Assembly (NCBI GenBank): GCA_040880545.1
Contig: JBBDIE010000005.1
Span: 1 to 53,571, forward strand
Reading direction: 5' to 3'
Source of the DNA: M55B112 sp040880545
Lineage (GTDB): Bacteria; Bacteroidota; Bacteroidia; Bacteroidales; GCA-2748055
Length of the DNA: 53,571 nucleotides
Positions 26,365 to 33,518 of the stretch are shown piece after piece. The translations under genes were made by a program, and so were the position numbers. The notes under the pieces were generated by a model. That model was not told the origin of the DNA and made no database searches. It worked only from the letters and a program-made list of their open reading frames with translations. Positions within the stretch are counted from its first letter, which is position 1, and each line of letters opens with the position of its first letter.

Positions 26365-27819
26365 ATGAAAGAAAAAGCAGACATTGGCCTGATTGGCCTT
26401 GCGGTAATGGGTGAAAACCTGGTGTTAAACATGGAACGTAACGGTTATACTGTAGCTGTTTACAACCGAACCGTGGAAAAAGTAGACAATTTCATCAACG
26501 GACGTGGCAAGGATAAAAAATTCATTGGCGCCCGGACCATTGAGGAATTTGTGAATGCCCTTGAACGCCCCCGGAAAGTTATGCTGCTCGTAAAGGCCGG
26601 CAAGCCGGTGGATGATTTTATTGAAATGGTACAGCCCTTGCTGGAGGAGGGTGACATTATCATCGATGGCGGTAATTCTCATTATCCCGATACCATTCGG
26701 CGAACAAAGTATGTTGAAAGCAAAGGATTATTATATATAGGAACCGGTGTTTCCGGTGGTGAAGAGGGAGCGTTAATGGGGCCATCCATTATGCCAGGAG
26801 GATCTGCAGCAGCCTGGCCGAAGGTGAAAGAGATATTTCAGTCCATAGCGGCAAAGGTAGAAGATGGGTCGCCTTGCTGCGACTGGGTTGGCAATGACGG
26901 AGCAGGACATTATGTCAAGATGGTACACAATGGGATTGAATATGGTGATATGCAACTGATCAGTGAAGCTTATTTTCTGATGAAAAATCTGTTGGGAATG
27001 AATGCCGATGAGATGCACAAAGTATTTGCTGAATGGGACAAGGGCGAACTGGATTCTTACCTGATTGAGATAACTGCCGAAATACTCGGATTTAAGGATG
27101 AAGACGGTGAACCGTTGGTGGAAAAAATTCTGGATACAGCCGGACAAAAGGGTACCGGAAAATGGACGGGGATTTCGGCGCTGGACCTGGGTATTCCTTT
27201 GACCCTGATAGGGGAAGCGGTTTTTGCACGGTGTCTGTCGGCATTGAAGGATGAACGGGTGGAGGCATCCAAAGTGCTAACCGGTCCGGAAATAACGTTC
27301 AACGGCAACAAAAAAGAATTTATGGAATACATACGGCAGGCATTGTATGCCTCGAAGATCGTATCTTATGCACAGGGATTTACCCTGTTGAAAGAGGCTG
27401 CCAGGGAATATTCATGGGATCTGAATTACGGGGAGATCGCGCTCATGTGGAGAGGCGGTTGTATCATCCGTTCAGCGTTCCTCGCTGATATCAAAACATC
27501 CTTTGATGAGAACAACGAATTGTCCAATCTCTTGCTGAGTCCCTTCTTCAAGAAAAAGGTTGAAGATTCGCAGCATGGATGGAGGAAAGTGTGTGCCGTG
27601 GCCATGGAGAGCGGTATTCCGGTACCGGCCTTTTCCGCAGCGCTAAGTTATTACGACGGATACCGTACAGAACGGCTTCCTGCCAATATGCTGCAGGCCC
27701 AGCGTGATTATTTTGGTGCACATACGTACGAACGGCTGGATAAACCAAGAGGAGAATACTTCCACACAAACTGGACTGGCAGGGGAGGGGATACCGCATC
27801 TTCAACGTACAATGCCTGA
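26365..27819 (+). CDS. gnd: 6-phosphogluconate dehydrogenase, decarboxylating
   Basis: The 484-residue protein is a full-length 6PGDH: GLAVMGENL at residues 10-18, catalytic Lys185 with the His188-Asn189 pair (KMVHNG), Glu192, the LDTAGQKGTGKWT segment near residue 253, and the C-terminal HTNWTGRGG tail. It converts 6-phosphogluconate to ribulose-5-phosphate, CO2 and NAD(P)H in the cytoplasm. It is last in the rightward operon, 76 bp after pdxB, with a strong terminator just after it. Neither glucose-6-phosphate dehydrogenase nor 6-phosphogluconolactonase lies beside it, so its substrate may come from gluconate rather than glucose-6-phosphate in this setting. Confidence 0.96.
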   Translation: MKEKADIGLIGLAVMGENLVLNMERNGYTVAVYNRTVEKVDNFINGRGKDKKFIGARTIEEFVNALERPRKVMLLVKAGKPVDDFIEMVQPLLEEGDIIIDGGNSHYPDTIRRTKYVESKGLLYIGTGVSGGEEGALMGPSIMPGGSAAAWPKVKEIFQSIAAKVEDGSPCCDWVGNDGAGHYVKMVHNGIEYGDMQLISEAYFLMKNLLGMNADEMHKVFAEWDKGELDSYLIEITAEILGFKDEDGEPLVEKILDTAGQKGTGKWTGISALDLGIPLTLIGEAVFARCLSALKDERVEASKVLTGPEITFNGNKKEFMEYIRQALYASKIVSYAQGFTLLKEAAREYSWDLNYGEIALMWRGGCIIRSAFLADIKTSFDENNELSNLLLSPFFKKKVEDSQHGWRKVCAVAMESGIPVPAFSAALSYYDGYRTERLPANMLQAQRDYFGAHTYERLDKPRGEYFHTNWTGRGGDTASSTYNA

Positions 27820-27846
27820 ATGGCATGGCTGTAAAACAAATTTCAG

Positions 27847-27880
27847 AAAGGCCTCCATGTATCTCATGGGGGCCTTTTAT
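27847..27880 (+). terminator. Intrinsic terminator after gnd
   Basis: The arms AAAGGCCTCCAT (27847-27858) and ATGGGGGCCTTT (27866-27877) pair over 12 positions with one mismatch, around a 7-nt loop, and are followed by TTATT. It ends the rightward hexuronate operon and lies just before the stop of the convergent SDR gene, so it may work in both directions. Confidence 0.85.
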
Positions 27881-27885
27881 TACCA

Positions 27886-28761
27886 TTAATTTTCCTGGTG
27901 GTCCATAGCCCTGGCTTTATCCCTCGCTTTCCTTATGGAAGCGTCCTGATCCGCTGTGAATTTTTTTGCAGATTTCAGCATACCGCGCATGATCAACCGG
28001 GTGAGCCGTGGAAAATATCGGGTTAAAATAGCCATAATAATACCCATGGTTGAGAGAACGACTTTGAATCGCCGGTACCGTACCGTACGGACTATTTTTC
28101 TTGCCACTTTTTCAGGTGATTGCTGAATCCAGCCCGGTCTCTCCTGGATAGGATGTATGGATCCGTCGGGTGCCACCGCCGTTTTTACAGGAGCGTTTTT
28201 CGTGAACCCGACGTATATGATGCCAATGTGTATACGCTGTCCCGTAAGTTCGGCTTTGAGCGATTGGGCGAGGGCGGTAAGTGCCATTTTACTCATGCTG
28301 TAGACCGGGGAATACGGAATTCCATGCAGTCCGGCAAGGGAGGAGATAAAAATGATGGAGCCCCCCGTTTTCCGGATATGTGGCAGGGCAGTCCTGGCAC
28401 CGGTGAATGGACCAAACAAATTTACCTTCATTACTGAATGCAACATTTTGTCACTTGTCTTTTCAACTGTTCCATAGGAGCTCAATCCTGCATTCAGCAC
28501 CAGGATATCCAGCCGGCCAAACCGCTCAATGATAGAATCAACGGCCCTCCCGAAGGCGGACGAATCTGAAGCATCAGCCGGTATTTCCATAATCTCTCCG
28601 CCGTATACCTTTAGTTCTTCAGCCGTTTTGCCAAGTACCGCGCGGTCTCTTCCATTCAATACTACCCTGGCACCGGATTGAAGGAATTCGATGGCAGTTG
28701 CTTTCCCAATTCCTTTGCTCGAACCGGTTATGAATACAACCTTACCCGTTAATTTTCCCAT
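27886..28761 (-). CDS. Short-chain dehydrogenase, DHRS7-like
   Basis: A 291-residue SDR with GSSKGIGKA (residues 13-21), NAGLSS near residue 90, the Ser-Ser pair of FISSLAGLHG and the YSMSK active site near residue 155. The C-terminus is longer than in classical SDRs and contains a hydrophobic stretch near residue 240 and a basic tail, resembling SDRs that act on lipid or membrane-bound substrates. It is a single gene, convergent with gnd. The substrate is unknown and it need not belong to the uronate pathway. Confidence 0.85.
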   Translation of the reverse strand: MGKLTGKVVFITGSSKGIGKATAIEFLQSGARVVLNGRDRAVLGKTAEELKVYGGEIMEIPADASDSSAFGRAVDSIIERFGRLDILVLNAGLSSYGTVEKTSDKMLHSVMKVNLFGPFTGARTALPHIRKTGGSIIFISSLAGLHGIPYSPVYSMSKMALTALAQSLKAELTGQRIHIGIIYVGFTKNAPVKTAVAPDGSIHPIQERPGWIQQSPEKVARKIVRTVRYRRFKVVLSTMGIIMAILTRYFPRLTRLIMRGMLKSAKKFTADQDASIRKARDKARAMDHQEN

Positions 28762-28895
28762 TGTGAATAATCTGTGAGACGTCCCTAAAATTAATTAAGA
28801 TTATTTTATCAGAATACAGTTACCTAAAATTTATGCAGAAAAAAAGCCGTCTCAATAGGAGACGACTTAATGTATATCCTGTGAGGTTGCTACCC

Positions 28896-29216
28896 TTAAC
28901 CGTTAAATCCGGTCCTTCGTGTATAACTTTCCTGGGCATTGATATAGAAGGCTTTATATTTGATATAATGGTTCCCCTTTTTATACTCCCAGTGAACATC
29001 CTGGGCCTTGTAGATTTTACCGATACAAGCTTCAAAAATAAGCGTGTAATTAATTCCAGTGACCCTTTCGGCTTCAAGTATGTTTTTAAATTCCACACTC
29101 CGGTCAGCAAAATGACCAATCACAGGTAAAGAATATTTTTTTTGTGCACGCTTTCTTTTGGCACCTTCATTTACAATGGCAAACTTTCTCTGCGGACCTT
29201 CGTGTTTATGTGACAT
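28896..29216 (-). CDS. Small basic protein with NUMOD-like helix-turn-helix motif
   Basis: From the ATG at 29216 the product has 106 residues (the frame extends upstream to 29285 with residues that look non-coding). The N-terminus is Lys/Arg rich. The middle reads EFKNILEAERVTGINYTLIFEACIGK followed by a conserved-looking Trp, a pattern like the NUMOD/IENR DNA-binding repeats found at the ends of homing endonucleases. No nuclease motif is present, so it would be a stand-alone DNA-binding module. Function is unknown and the assignment tentative. Confidence 0.5.
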   Translation of the reverse strand: MSHKHEGPQRKFAIVNEGAKRKRAQKKYSLPVIGHFADRSVEFKNILEAERVTGINYTLIFEACIGKIYKAQDVHWEYKKGNHYIKYKAFYINAQESYTRRTGFNG

Positions 29217-29343
29217 AATATTCTGTTTTGCTATATCGATGAGTAAAAATAGAAAAAAATAACACTTGTTGTACGTATTATCCACATATTTTGTTGCTTA
29301 CGTTTTCAACAGGTCAAATTAATATTTTTAAATACCTGGATTA

Positions 29344-29375
29344 TTGTGTAAGATGAACATATAATTCTATATTTG
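29344..29375 (+). promoter_or_regulatory. Promoter of the flavodoxin gene
   Basis: TTG at 29344-29346 is followed after 21 bp by TATATTTG at 29368-29375, a perfect -7 element, 20 nt before the ATG at 29396. The leader would be short. Confidence 0.65.
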
Positions 29376-29395
29376 AATCTTCTGCATCAGCAATT

Positions 29396-29878
29396 ATGAA
29401 GACACTTATTGCATACTCAACAACACTTGGATGCACGGAACAGTGTGCCAGCAGACTGAAAGAAGATCTCGGGCCGGGTGTAGACATGTACAGGATAACC
29501 CGCCGGCGCAAAATCAATTTCGAGCAGTATAGTACTGTGATTATTGGCGGATCGATCCATGAAGGTATGATACAAAGGGCTGTTCGCCGGTTCTGTGAAA
29601 ACAATCTTAAGGAACTGTTGAAACTGGAGATTGGACTGTTTATCTGTTGCGTGGATCCGGGGGAAAATGAAGACGAATTATTGAAGTCGGTCTTTCCGGA
29701 GGAGTTGTTGCACCATGCGCTGGCAAAAAGTTATTTTGGCGGGGAGTTGAATTTCAAGAAGATGAACCTGATGCAGAAGATCATGACCCGGAAGAAAGAG
29801 CGCCTTGAAGTTATGCCTGAAATTGATTTTAACAGTATCCTTGCCTTCGCGGAACGGCTCCAGGAGAGAAATGCATAA
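29396..29878 (+). CDS. Flavodoxin-domain protein, HemG-like
   Basis: A 160-residue flavodoxin-fold protein. The FMN phosphate loop is recognisable as YSTTLGCTEQCA (residues 7-18), and the second FMN-contacting loop as GGSIHEGMIQ near residue 51, as in HemG-type protoporphyrinogen oxidases. It is close in size to HemG (about 180), though the C-terminal part differs. It might oxidise protoporphyrinogen or serve another flavin-dependent redox role; no haem genes are adjacent. A single-gene transcript seems likely from its own promoter. Confidence 0.8.
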   Translation: MKTLIAYSTTLGCTEQCASRLKEDLGPGVDMYRITRRRKINFEQYSTVIIGGSIHEGMIQRAVRRFCENNLKELLKLEIGLFICCVDPGENEDELLKSVFPEELLHHALAKSYFGGELNFKKMNLMQKIMTRKKERLEVMPEIDFNSILAFAERLQERNA

Positions 29879-30073
29879 CTCGTGGCTGTCGTCCATACTG
29901 CCGTTAAAATTAATAAGCCGATTTTTCCAATTAATTGAGGTTCCTGAATGGTTTGGGCAGATTCAGGTAGGTTTCAAGGAAACGGTAAATTTCAAGCCTG
30001 ATCTCCCTGGCAACTTTTGTATCCATCCTGTTGAATGAATGGCCGCCAGGATTCTCTTGTTGGTTTCGTTGAT

Positions 30074-30856
30074 TTACAAATTTATAGTACCATCAAAAAC
30101 ATTGGTTGCCGGCCCTGTGAGGTATATATTCCGGAATCCATGTGCTACCGTTCCCGGTTCAAAAATCACATGTAGTTTTCCCCCTTTTGTTTTTACATTA
30201 ATCTCCCTGCCATACCGGGCCGTTTGAAGGGAGGCTGCAATGGCCGATGCCACAACACCCGTCCCGCAACTGAGGGTCTCATTCTCTACACCCCGTTCAT
30301 AGGTCCTGACATAAATTTCATGGTCATCCAACTGAACGAAGTTTACATTGGTCCCCTCTTTAAATTCCTTGCTGTATCGTTTTTCTCTTCCCAGGTTAAA
30401 TACATCCAGGTTCTCTACATCTTCAACAAATAGTACCAGGTGCGGCGAACCTGTATCCAGGAAATACCCCTCTTTAATTTTACTGAACCCGGTAACGTCG
30501 CGCATTTCCAGTTTGATGTTTCCGTCCGGTAAAATGGAGGCTTTGTGTATTCCGTCAGCCGCCTCAAAACTGCAATGCTCTTTGATCCACCCCGACCGGT
30601 TTGCAAATGCTGTGATACAGCGTCCTCCATTACCGCACATTGATCCGGGGTGGCCGTCAGCATTATAGTAAATCATACTGAAGTCAACCGTATCCGACTC
30701 ATCCAGGATGATCAGACCGTCGGCACCTATGCCAAAATGTCGGTCGCAAATGTTTGAAATAACCCGGGAAGAGCGGTTCTTCATGACATTTTTTCGGCTG
30801 TCTACCATAATGAAATCATTCCCTGTACCGTGATATTTTGAAAATTGAAGTTTCAA
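30074..30856 (-). CDS. dapF: Diaminopimelate epimerase
   Basis: The 260-residue enzyme carries both catalytic cysteines: Cys74 in MCGNGGRC and Cys197 in LSCGTG. It makes meso-diaminopimelate for lysine and peptidoglycan synthesis. The N-terminus KYHGTGNDF is where it should be, and the only start possible is TTG at 30856, because a TAG stop lies three codons upstream in frame. The 195 bp downstream to the flavodoxin gene contain no supported gene. It diverges from degP. Confidence 0.95.
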   Translation of the reverse strand: MKLQFSKYHGTGNDFIMVDSRKNVMKNRSSRVISNICDRHFGIGADGLIILDESDTVDFSMIYYNADGHPGSMCGNGGRCITAFANRSGWIKEHCSFEAADGIHKASILPDGNIKLEMRDVTGFSKIKEGYFLDTGSPHLVLFVEDVENLDVFNLGREKRYSKEFKEGTNVNFVQLDDHEIYVRTYERGVENETLSCGTGVVASAIAASLQTARYGREINVKTKGGKLHVIFEPGTVAHGFRNIYLTGPATNVFDGTINL

Positions 30857-30963
30857 ATTTGTCTATGGTTAAAAAAGGTTAAATGAAGTCCAAAATTACA
30901 ATATTTTTAGCTACTTCGTTGTTAACCCGATGGAAGATCGGCCAATGGGCATGAATTTTGAAT

Positions 30964-30971
30964 TACATTTG
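30964..30971 (+). promoter_or_regulatory. Likely -7 element of the degP promoter
   Basis: TACATTTG matches the -7 consensus and ends 23 nt before the ATG at 30995. I see no clear TTG at the -33 distance, so an alternative sigma factor or activator could be involved. Confidence 0.45.
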
Positions 30972-30994
30972 TCAGAATATAAAATAGAAAGATT

Positions 30995-32428
30995 ATGAAA
31001 TCAAGACGTATAATAGGTTTATTTGGGATCGCGGTATTGTCTGCCTTTGCAGCAGTTTTTATTTATGCGAAATATTTTCAGTCTGAACCCAGAATCGTTG
31101 AAATTGCTCCGCGGACCGATGCGGTACCGGCCAGTCTGACTGCCCCGGAGAACAGGTTTACAATGGATTTTACCGCGGCAGCAGCAGCCTCAGTAAATGC
31201 GGTGGTACATGTGAAAACCACCGCGATGAGAGAGACAACGGTTAACCCGTTATATGAGTTCTTTTTCGGAATTACACCGGAAACAAATCCACAACCAGTA
31301 ACCGGTTTTGGTTCAGGAGTGATCATTAGTGAGGAAGGATATATCGTGACCAATAATCATGTGATCGATGGGTCGGATGAGATTCATGTTACCATGAACG
31401 ACAGAAGGGAATTCATAGCCGAACTGGTTGGATCGGATCCCACCACAGACCTGGCACTGATCAGGGTTAACGCAACAGGTCTCCCAACCCTGAAGTATGG
31501 TGATTCGGATCAGTTGCAGCTGGGTGAATGGGTTCTGGCTGTGGGTAACCCGTATAATCTGACTTCCACGGTTACAGCCGGGATCGTCAGCGCCAAAGCA
31601 CGGAATATTAACATTTTGAGGAATAATTTCTCCATAGAATCTTTTATCCAGACAGATGCTGCAGTGAACCCGGGAAACAGCGGAGGTGCACTTGTGAATA
31701 CTTCAGGAAGACTTGTAGGAATCAATACGGCCATCGCTTCCAGAACAGGTAATTACACGGGTTATTCATTCGCCGTTCCTGTCAGTATAGTTAAAAAAGT
31801 CGTCTCCGACCTGATTGAATATGGCGAGGTGCAAAGGGCGCTGCTGGGCGTTACCATTGCCAATGTGACCTCTGAACTTGCAAAGGAAGAGGGGCTGGAA
31901 GATACAAAAGGGGTTTATGTATCCGGTCTTTCTGAAAACGGTGCGGCCAAAGATGCAGGGATCAAAGCTGGTGATGTTATCATATCCATTAACGACATCT
32001 ATGTCAATTCAGTTTCGCAGCTTCAGGAGCAGATAAGCAAGTACCGTCCCAAGGATAAAGTAAAGGTGATCTTAAAAAGAAAGGATGATTTGAAACATTT
32101 TGACGTGGTTCTGCGTAACATGGAGGGTAATACGGAGATTGTAAGATCTAACGAGATCATTGAAGCACTTGGCGCATCATTTGAAGCATTAACAAATTCC
32201 GAAAAGAGAAACCTGGGAATCAACAGCGGCGTTCGTGTGGTTGCACTGCGTCCTGGTAAATTTATGAAAGTGGGTATCAGGAAAGGTTTTGTGGTAACCT
32301 CAGTAAACAAAACACCTGTCAACAGTGTTAAAGAGATAGCGGATATGCTGCGCGATGTTGAAGGAGGGGTAATCATTGAGGGAGTATATAATGATGGATC
32401 TAAGTCATATTATGCCTTTGGCATGTAA
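30995..32428 (+). CDS. degP: DegP/HtrA-family periplasmic serine protease
   Basis: The 477-residue protease has an N-terminal membrane or signal segment (residues 6-26), a trypsin-like domain with triad His122 (TNNHVID), Asp152 (TTDLALI) and Ser229 (GNSGGAL), a first PDZ domain (about 275-375) and a second, shorter PDZ-like domain (about 390-475). It would degrade or refold damaged envelope proteins. The signal segment has no obvious cleavage site, so it may stay anchored as in DegS. It precedes rpoD on the same strand with a strong terminator between them. Confidence 0.93.
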   Translation: MKSRRIIGLFGIAVLSAFAAVFIYAKYFQSEPRIVEIAPRTDAVPASLTAPENRFTMDFTAAAAASVNAVVHVKTTAMRETTVNPLYEFFFGITPETNPQPVTGFGSGVIISEEGYIVTNNHVIDGSDEIHVTMNDRREFIAELVGSDPTTDLALIRVNATGLPTLKYGDSDQLQLGEWVLAVGNPYNLTSTVTAGIVSAKARNINILRNNFSIESFIQTDAAVNPGNSGGALVNTSGRLVGINTAIASRTGNYTGYSFAVPVSIVKKVVSDLIEYGEVQRALLGVTIANVTSELAKEEGLEDTKGVYVSGLSENGAAKDAGIKAGDVIISINDIYVNSVSQLQEQISKYRPKDKVKVILKRKDDLKHFDVVLRNMEGNTEIVRSNEIIEALGASFEALTNSEKRNLGINSGVRVVALRPGKFMKVGIRKGFVVTSVNKTPVNSVKEIADMLRDVEGGVIIEGVYNDGSKSYYAFGM

Positions 32429-32461
32429 TGGGATACTAAAACAGACACACTAATTGTTATT

Positions 32462-32499
32462 ATAAAGAAGACCCTGCAAGAGGTCTTCTTTATTTTTTT
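32462..32499 (+). terminator. Intrinsic terminator after degP
   Basis: A perfect 12-bp stem (ATAAAGAAGACC at 32462-32473 with GGTCTTCTTTAT at 32482-32493), an 8-nt loop and a run of Ts make a textbook terminator. It separates degP from the rpoD promoter. Confidence 0.93.
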
Positions 32500-32509
32500 G
32501 TTATTTATA

Positions 32510-32540
32510 TTGACTGTAAGTAAATAACGTCATAAATTTG
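32510..32540 (+). promoter_or_regulatory. rpoD promoter
   Basis: TTG at 32510-32512 is followed after exactly 20 bp by TAAATTTG at 32533-32540. This is a close match to the Bacteroidota -33/-7 pair. The expected leader is about 35 nt. Confidence 0.72.
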
Positions 32541-32571
32541 CAGGGTTTTAATTTTCAATACAAATTAATCT

Positions 32572-32577
32572 AGGAGG
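32572..32577 (+). promoter_or_regulatory. Strong Shine-Dalgarno of rpoD
   Basis: AGGAGG, the full anti-SD complement core, lies 5 nt before the ATG at 32583. This is rare in Bacteroidota, whose ribosomes largely ignore such sequences, and none of the other genes I inspected here (uxuB, HAD, gnd, pfk, sulfatases) has one. It fixes the start codon of rpoD and suggests special translational control. Confidence 0.85.
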
Positions 32578-32582
32578 AATAA

Positions 32583-33443
32583 ATGAGACAGTTAAAGATC
32601 ACTAAATCCATTACCAATCGTGAAAGCGCATCATTGGACAAGTATTTACAGGAGATTGGTAAGGAGGAACTGATCACTGTTGAGGAAGAAGTGGAATTGG
32701 CACAGCGGATCAAAAAAGGTGACCGCCAGGCGCTGGAGAAATTAACCAGGGCCAACCTCCGTTTCGTGGTTTCCGTGGCTAAACAGTATCAGAACCAGGG
32801 GCTTAGCTTGCCCGACCTTATTAACGAGGGTAATCTGGGTTTGATTAAAGCTGCAGAAAAATTTGATGAAACGCGTGGATTTAAGTTCATCTCTTATGCC
32901 GTTTGGTGGATCCGGCAATCAATTCTTCAGGCACTGGCCGAACAATCGAGAATCGTACGTTTACCATTGAACCAGGTTGGTTCATTAAACAAGATTAACA
33001 AAGCGTTTTCGAAGTTCGAACAACTACACGAGCGTACACCTACGCCCGAAGAGCTGGCTGAAGCGTTGGATCTGCCCAAGGAAAAAGTCTCCGATACACT
33101 GAGGGTCTCCGGCCGTCATGTATCTGTGGATGCTCCTTTCGTTGATGGTGAGGACAACAGTCTGCTGGATGTTTTGGTGAATAATGATTCACCCAATGCA
33201 GACAACGCCCTGATCAATGAATCTCTTGCCCGTGAGGTTGAGCGCGCTCTTGCTACGCTCACTGAAAGGGAAAGGGATATCATTAAACTCTTTTTCGGTA
33301 TTGCATGTCAGGAAATGACACTTGAAGAAATTGGCGAAAAATTCGGACTTACCCGTGAAAGGGTTCGTCAGATCAAAGAAAAAGCCATCAGAAGACTGAG
33401 ACACACTTCAAGAAGCAAGCTGTTAAAGACGTACCTGGGCTAA
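32583..33443 (+). CDS. rpoD: Primary RNA polymerase sigma factor
   Basis: The 286-residue sigma-70 factor has the short Bacteroidota form, without the long region 1.1 of E. coli. Region 1.2 starts at SLDKYLQEIGKEELIT (residue 17), region 2 includes DLINEGNLGLIKAAEKFD and the -10-recognition helix YAVWWIRQSI (about residue 106), region 3 follows, and region 4 ends with the HTH TLEEIGEKFGLTRERVRQIK. It directs transcription from TAnnTTTG promoters such as those described here. The gene stands alone between two terminators and has its own promoter and a strong Shine-Dalgarno sequence. Confidence 0.97.
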   Translation: MRQLKITKSITNRESASLDKYLQEIGKEELITVEEEVELAQRIKKGDRQALEKLTRANLRFVVSVAKQYQNQGLSLPDLINEGNLGLIKAAEKFDETRGFKFISYAVWWIRQSILQALAEQSRIVRLPLNQVGSLNKINKAFSKFEQLHERTPTPEELAEALDLPKEKVSDTLRVSGRHVSVDAPFVDGEDNSLLDVLVNNDSPNADNALINESLAREVERALATLTERERDIIKLFFGIACQEMTLEEIGEKFGLTRERVRQIKEKAIRRLRHTSRSKLLKTYLG

Positions 33444-33467
33444 AAAACGTATCTACATGAATTGATT

Positions 33468-33506
33468 CAAGGCTGTCGGATTTCTGACAGCCTTGTTTGT
33501 TTTTCA
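33468..33506 (+). terminator. Intrinsic terminator after rpoD
   Basis: A perfect 10-bp stem (CAAGGCTGTC at 33468-33477 with GACAGCCTTG at 33486-33495), an 8-nt loop and TTTGTTTTT follow rpoD. It lies between the convergent rpoD and uvrB genes. Confidence 0.92.
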
Positions 33507-33518
33507 GCAAACCCTAAG

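Noticed and set aside
29931..30026. A 31-codon minus-strand frame between dapF and the flavodoxin gene
   Set aside because: The peptide is helical-looking, but it is too short, has no visible ribosome signal and cannot be tied to a family.
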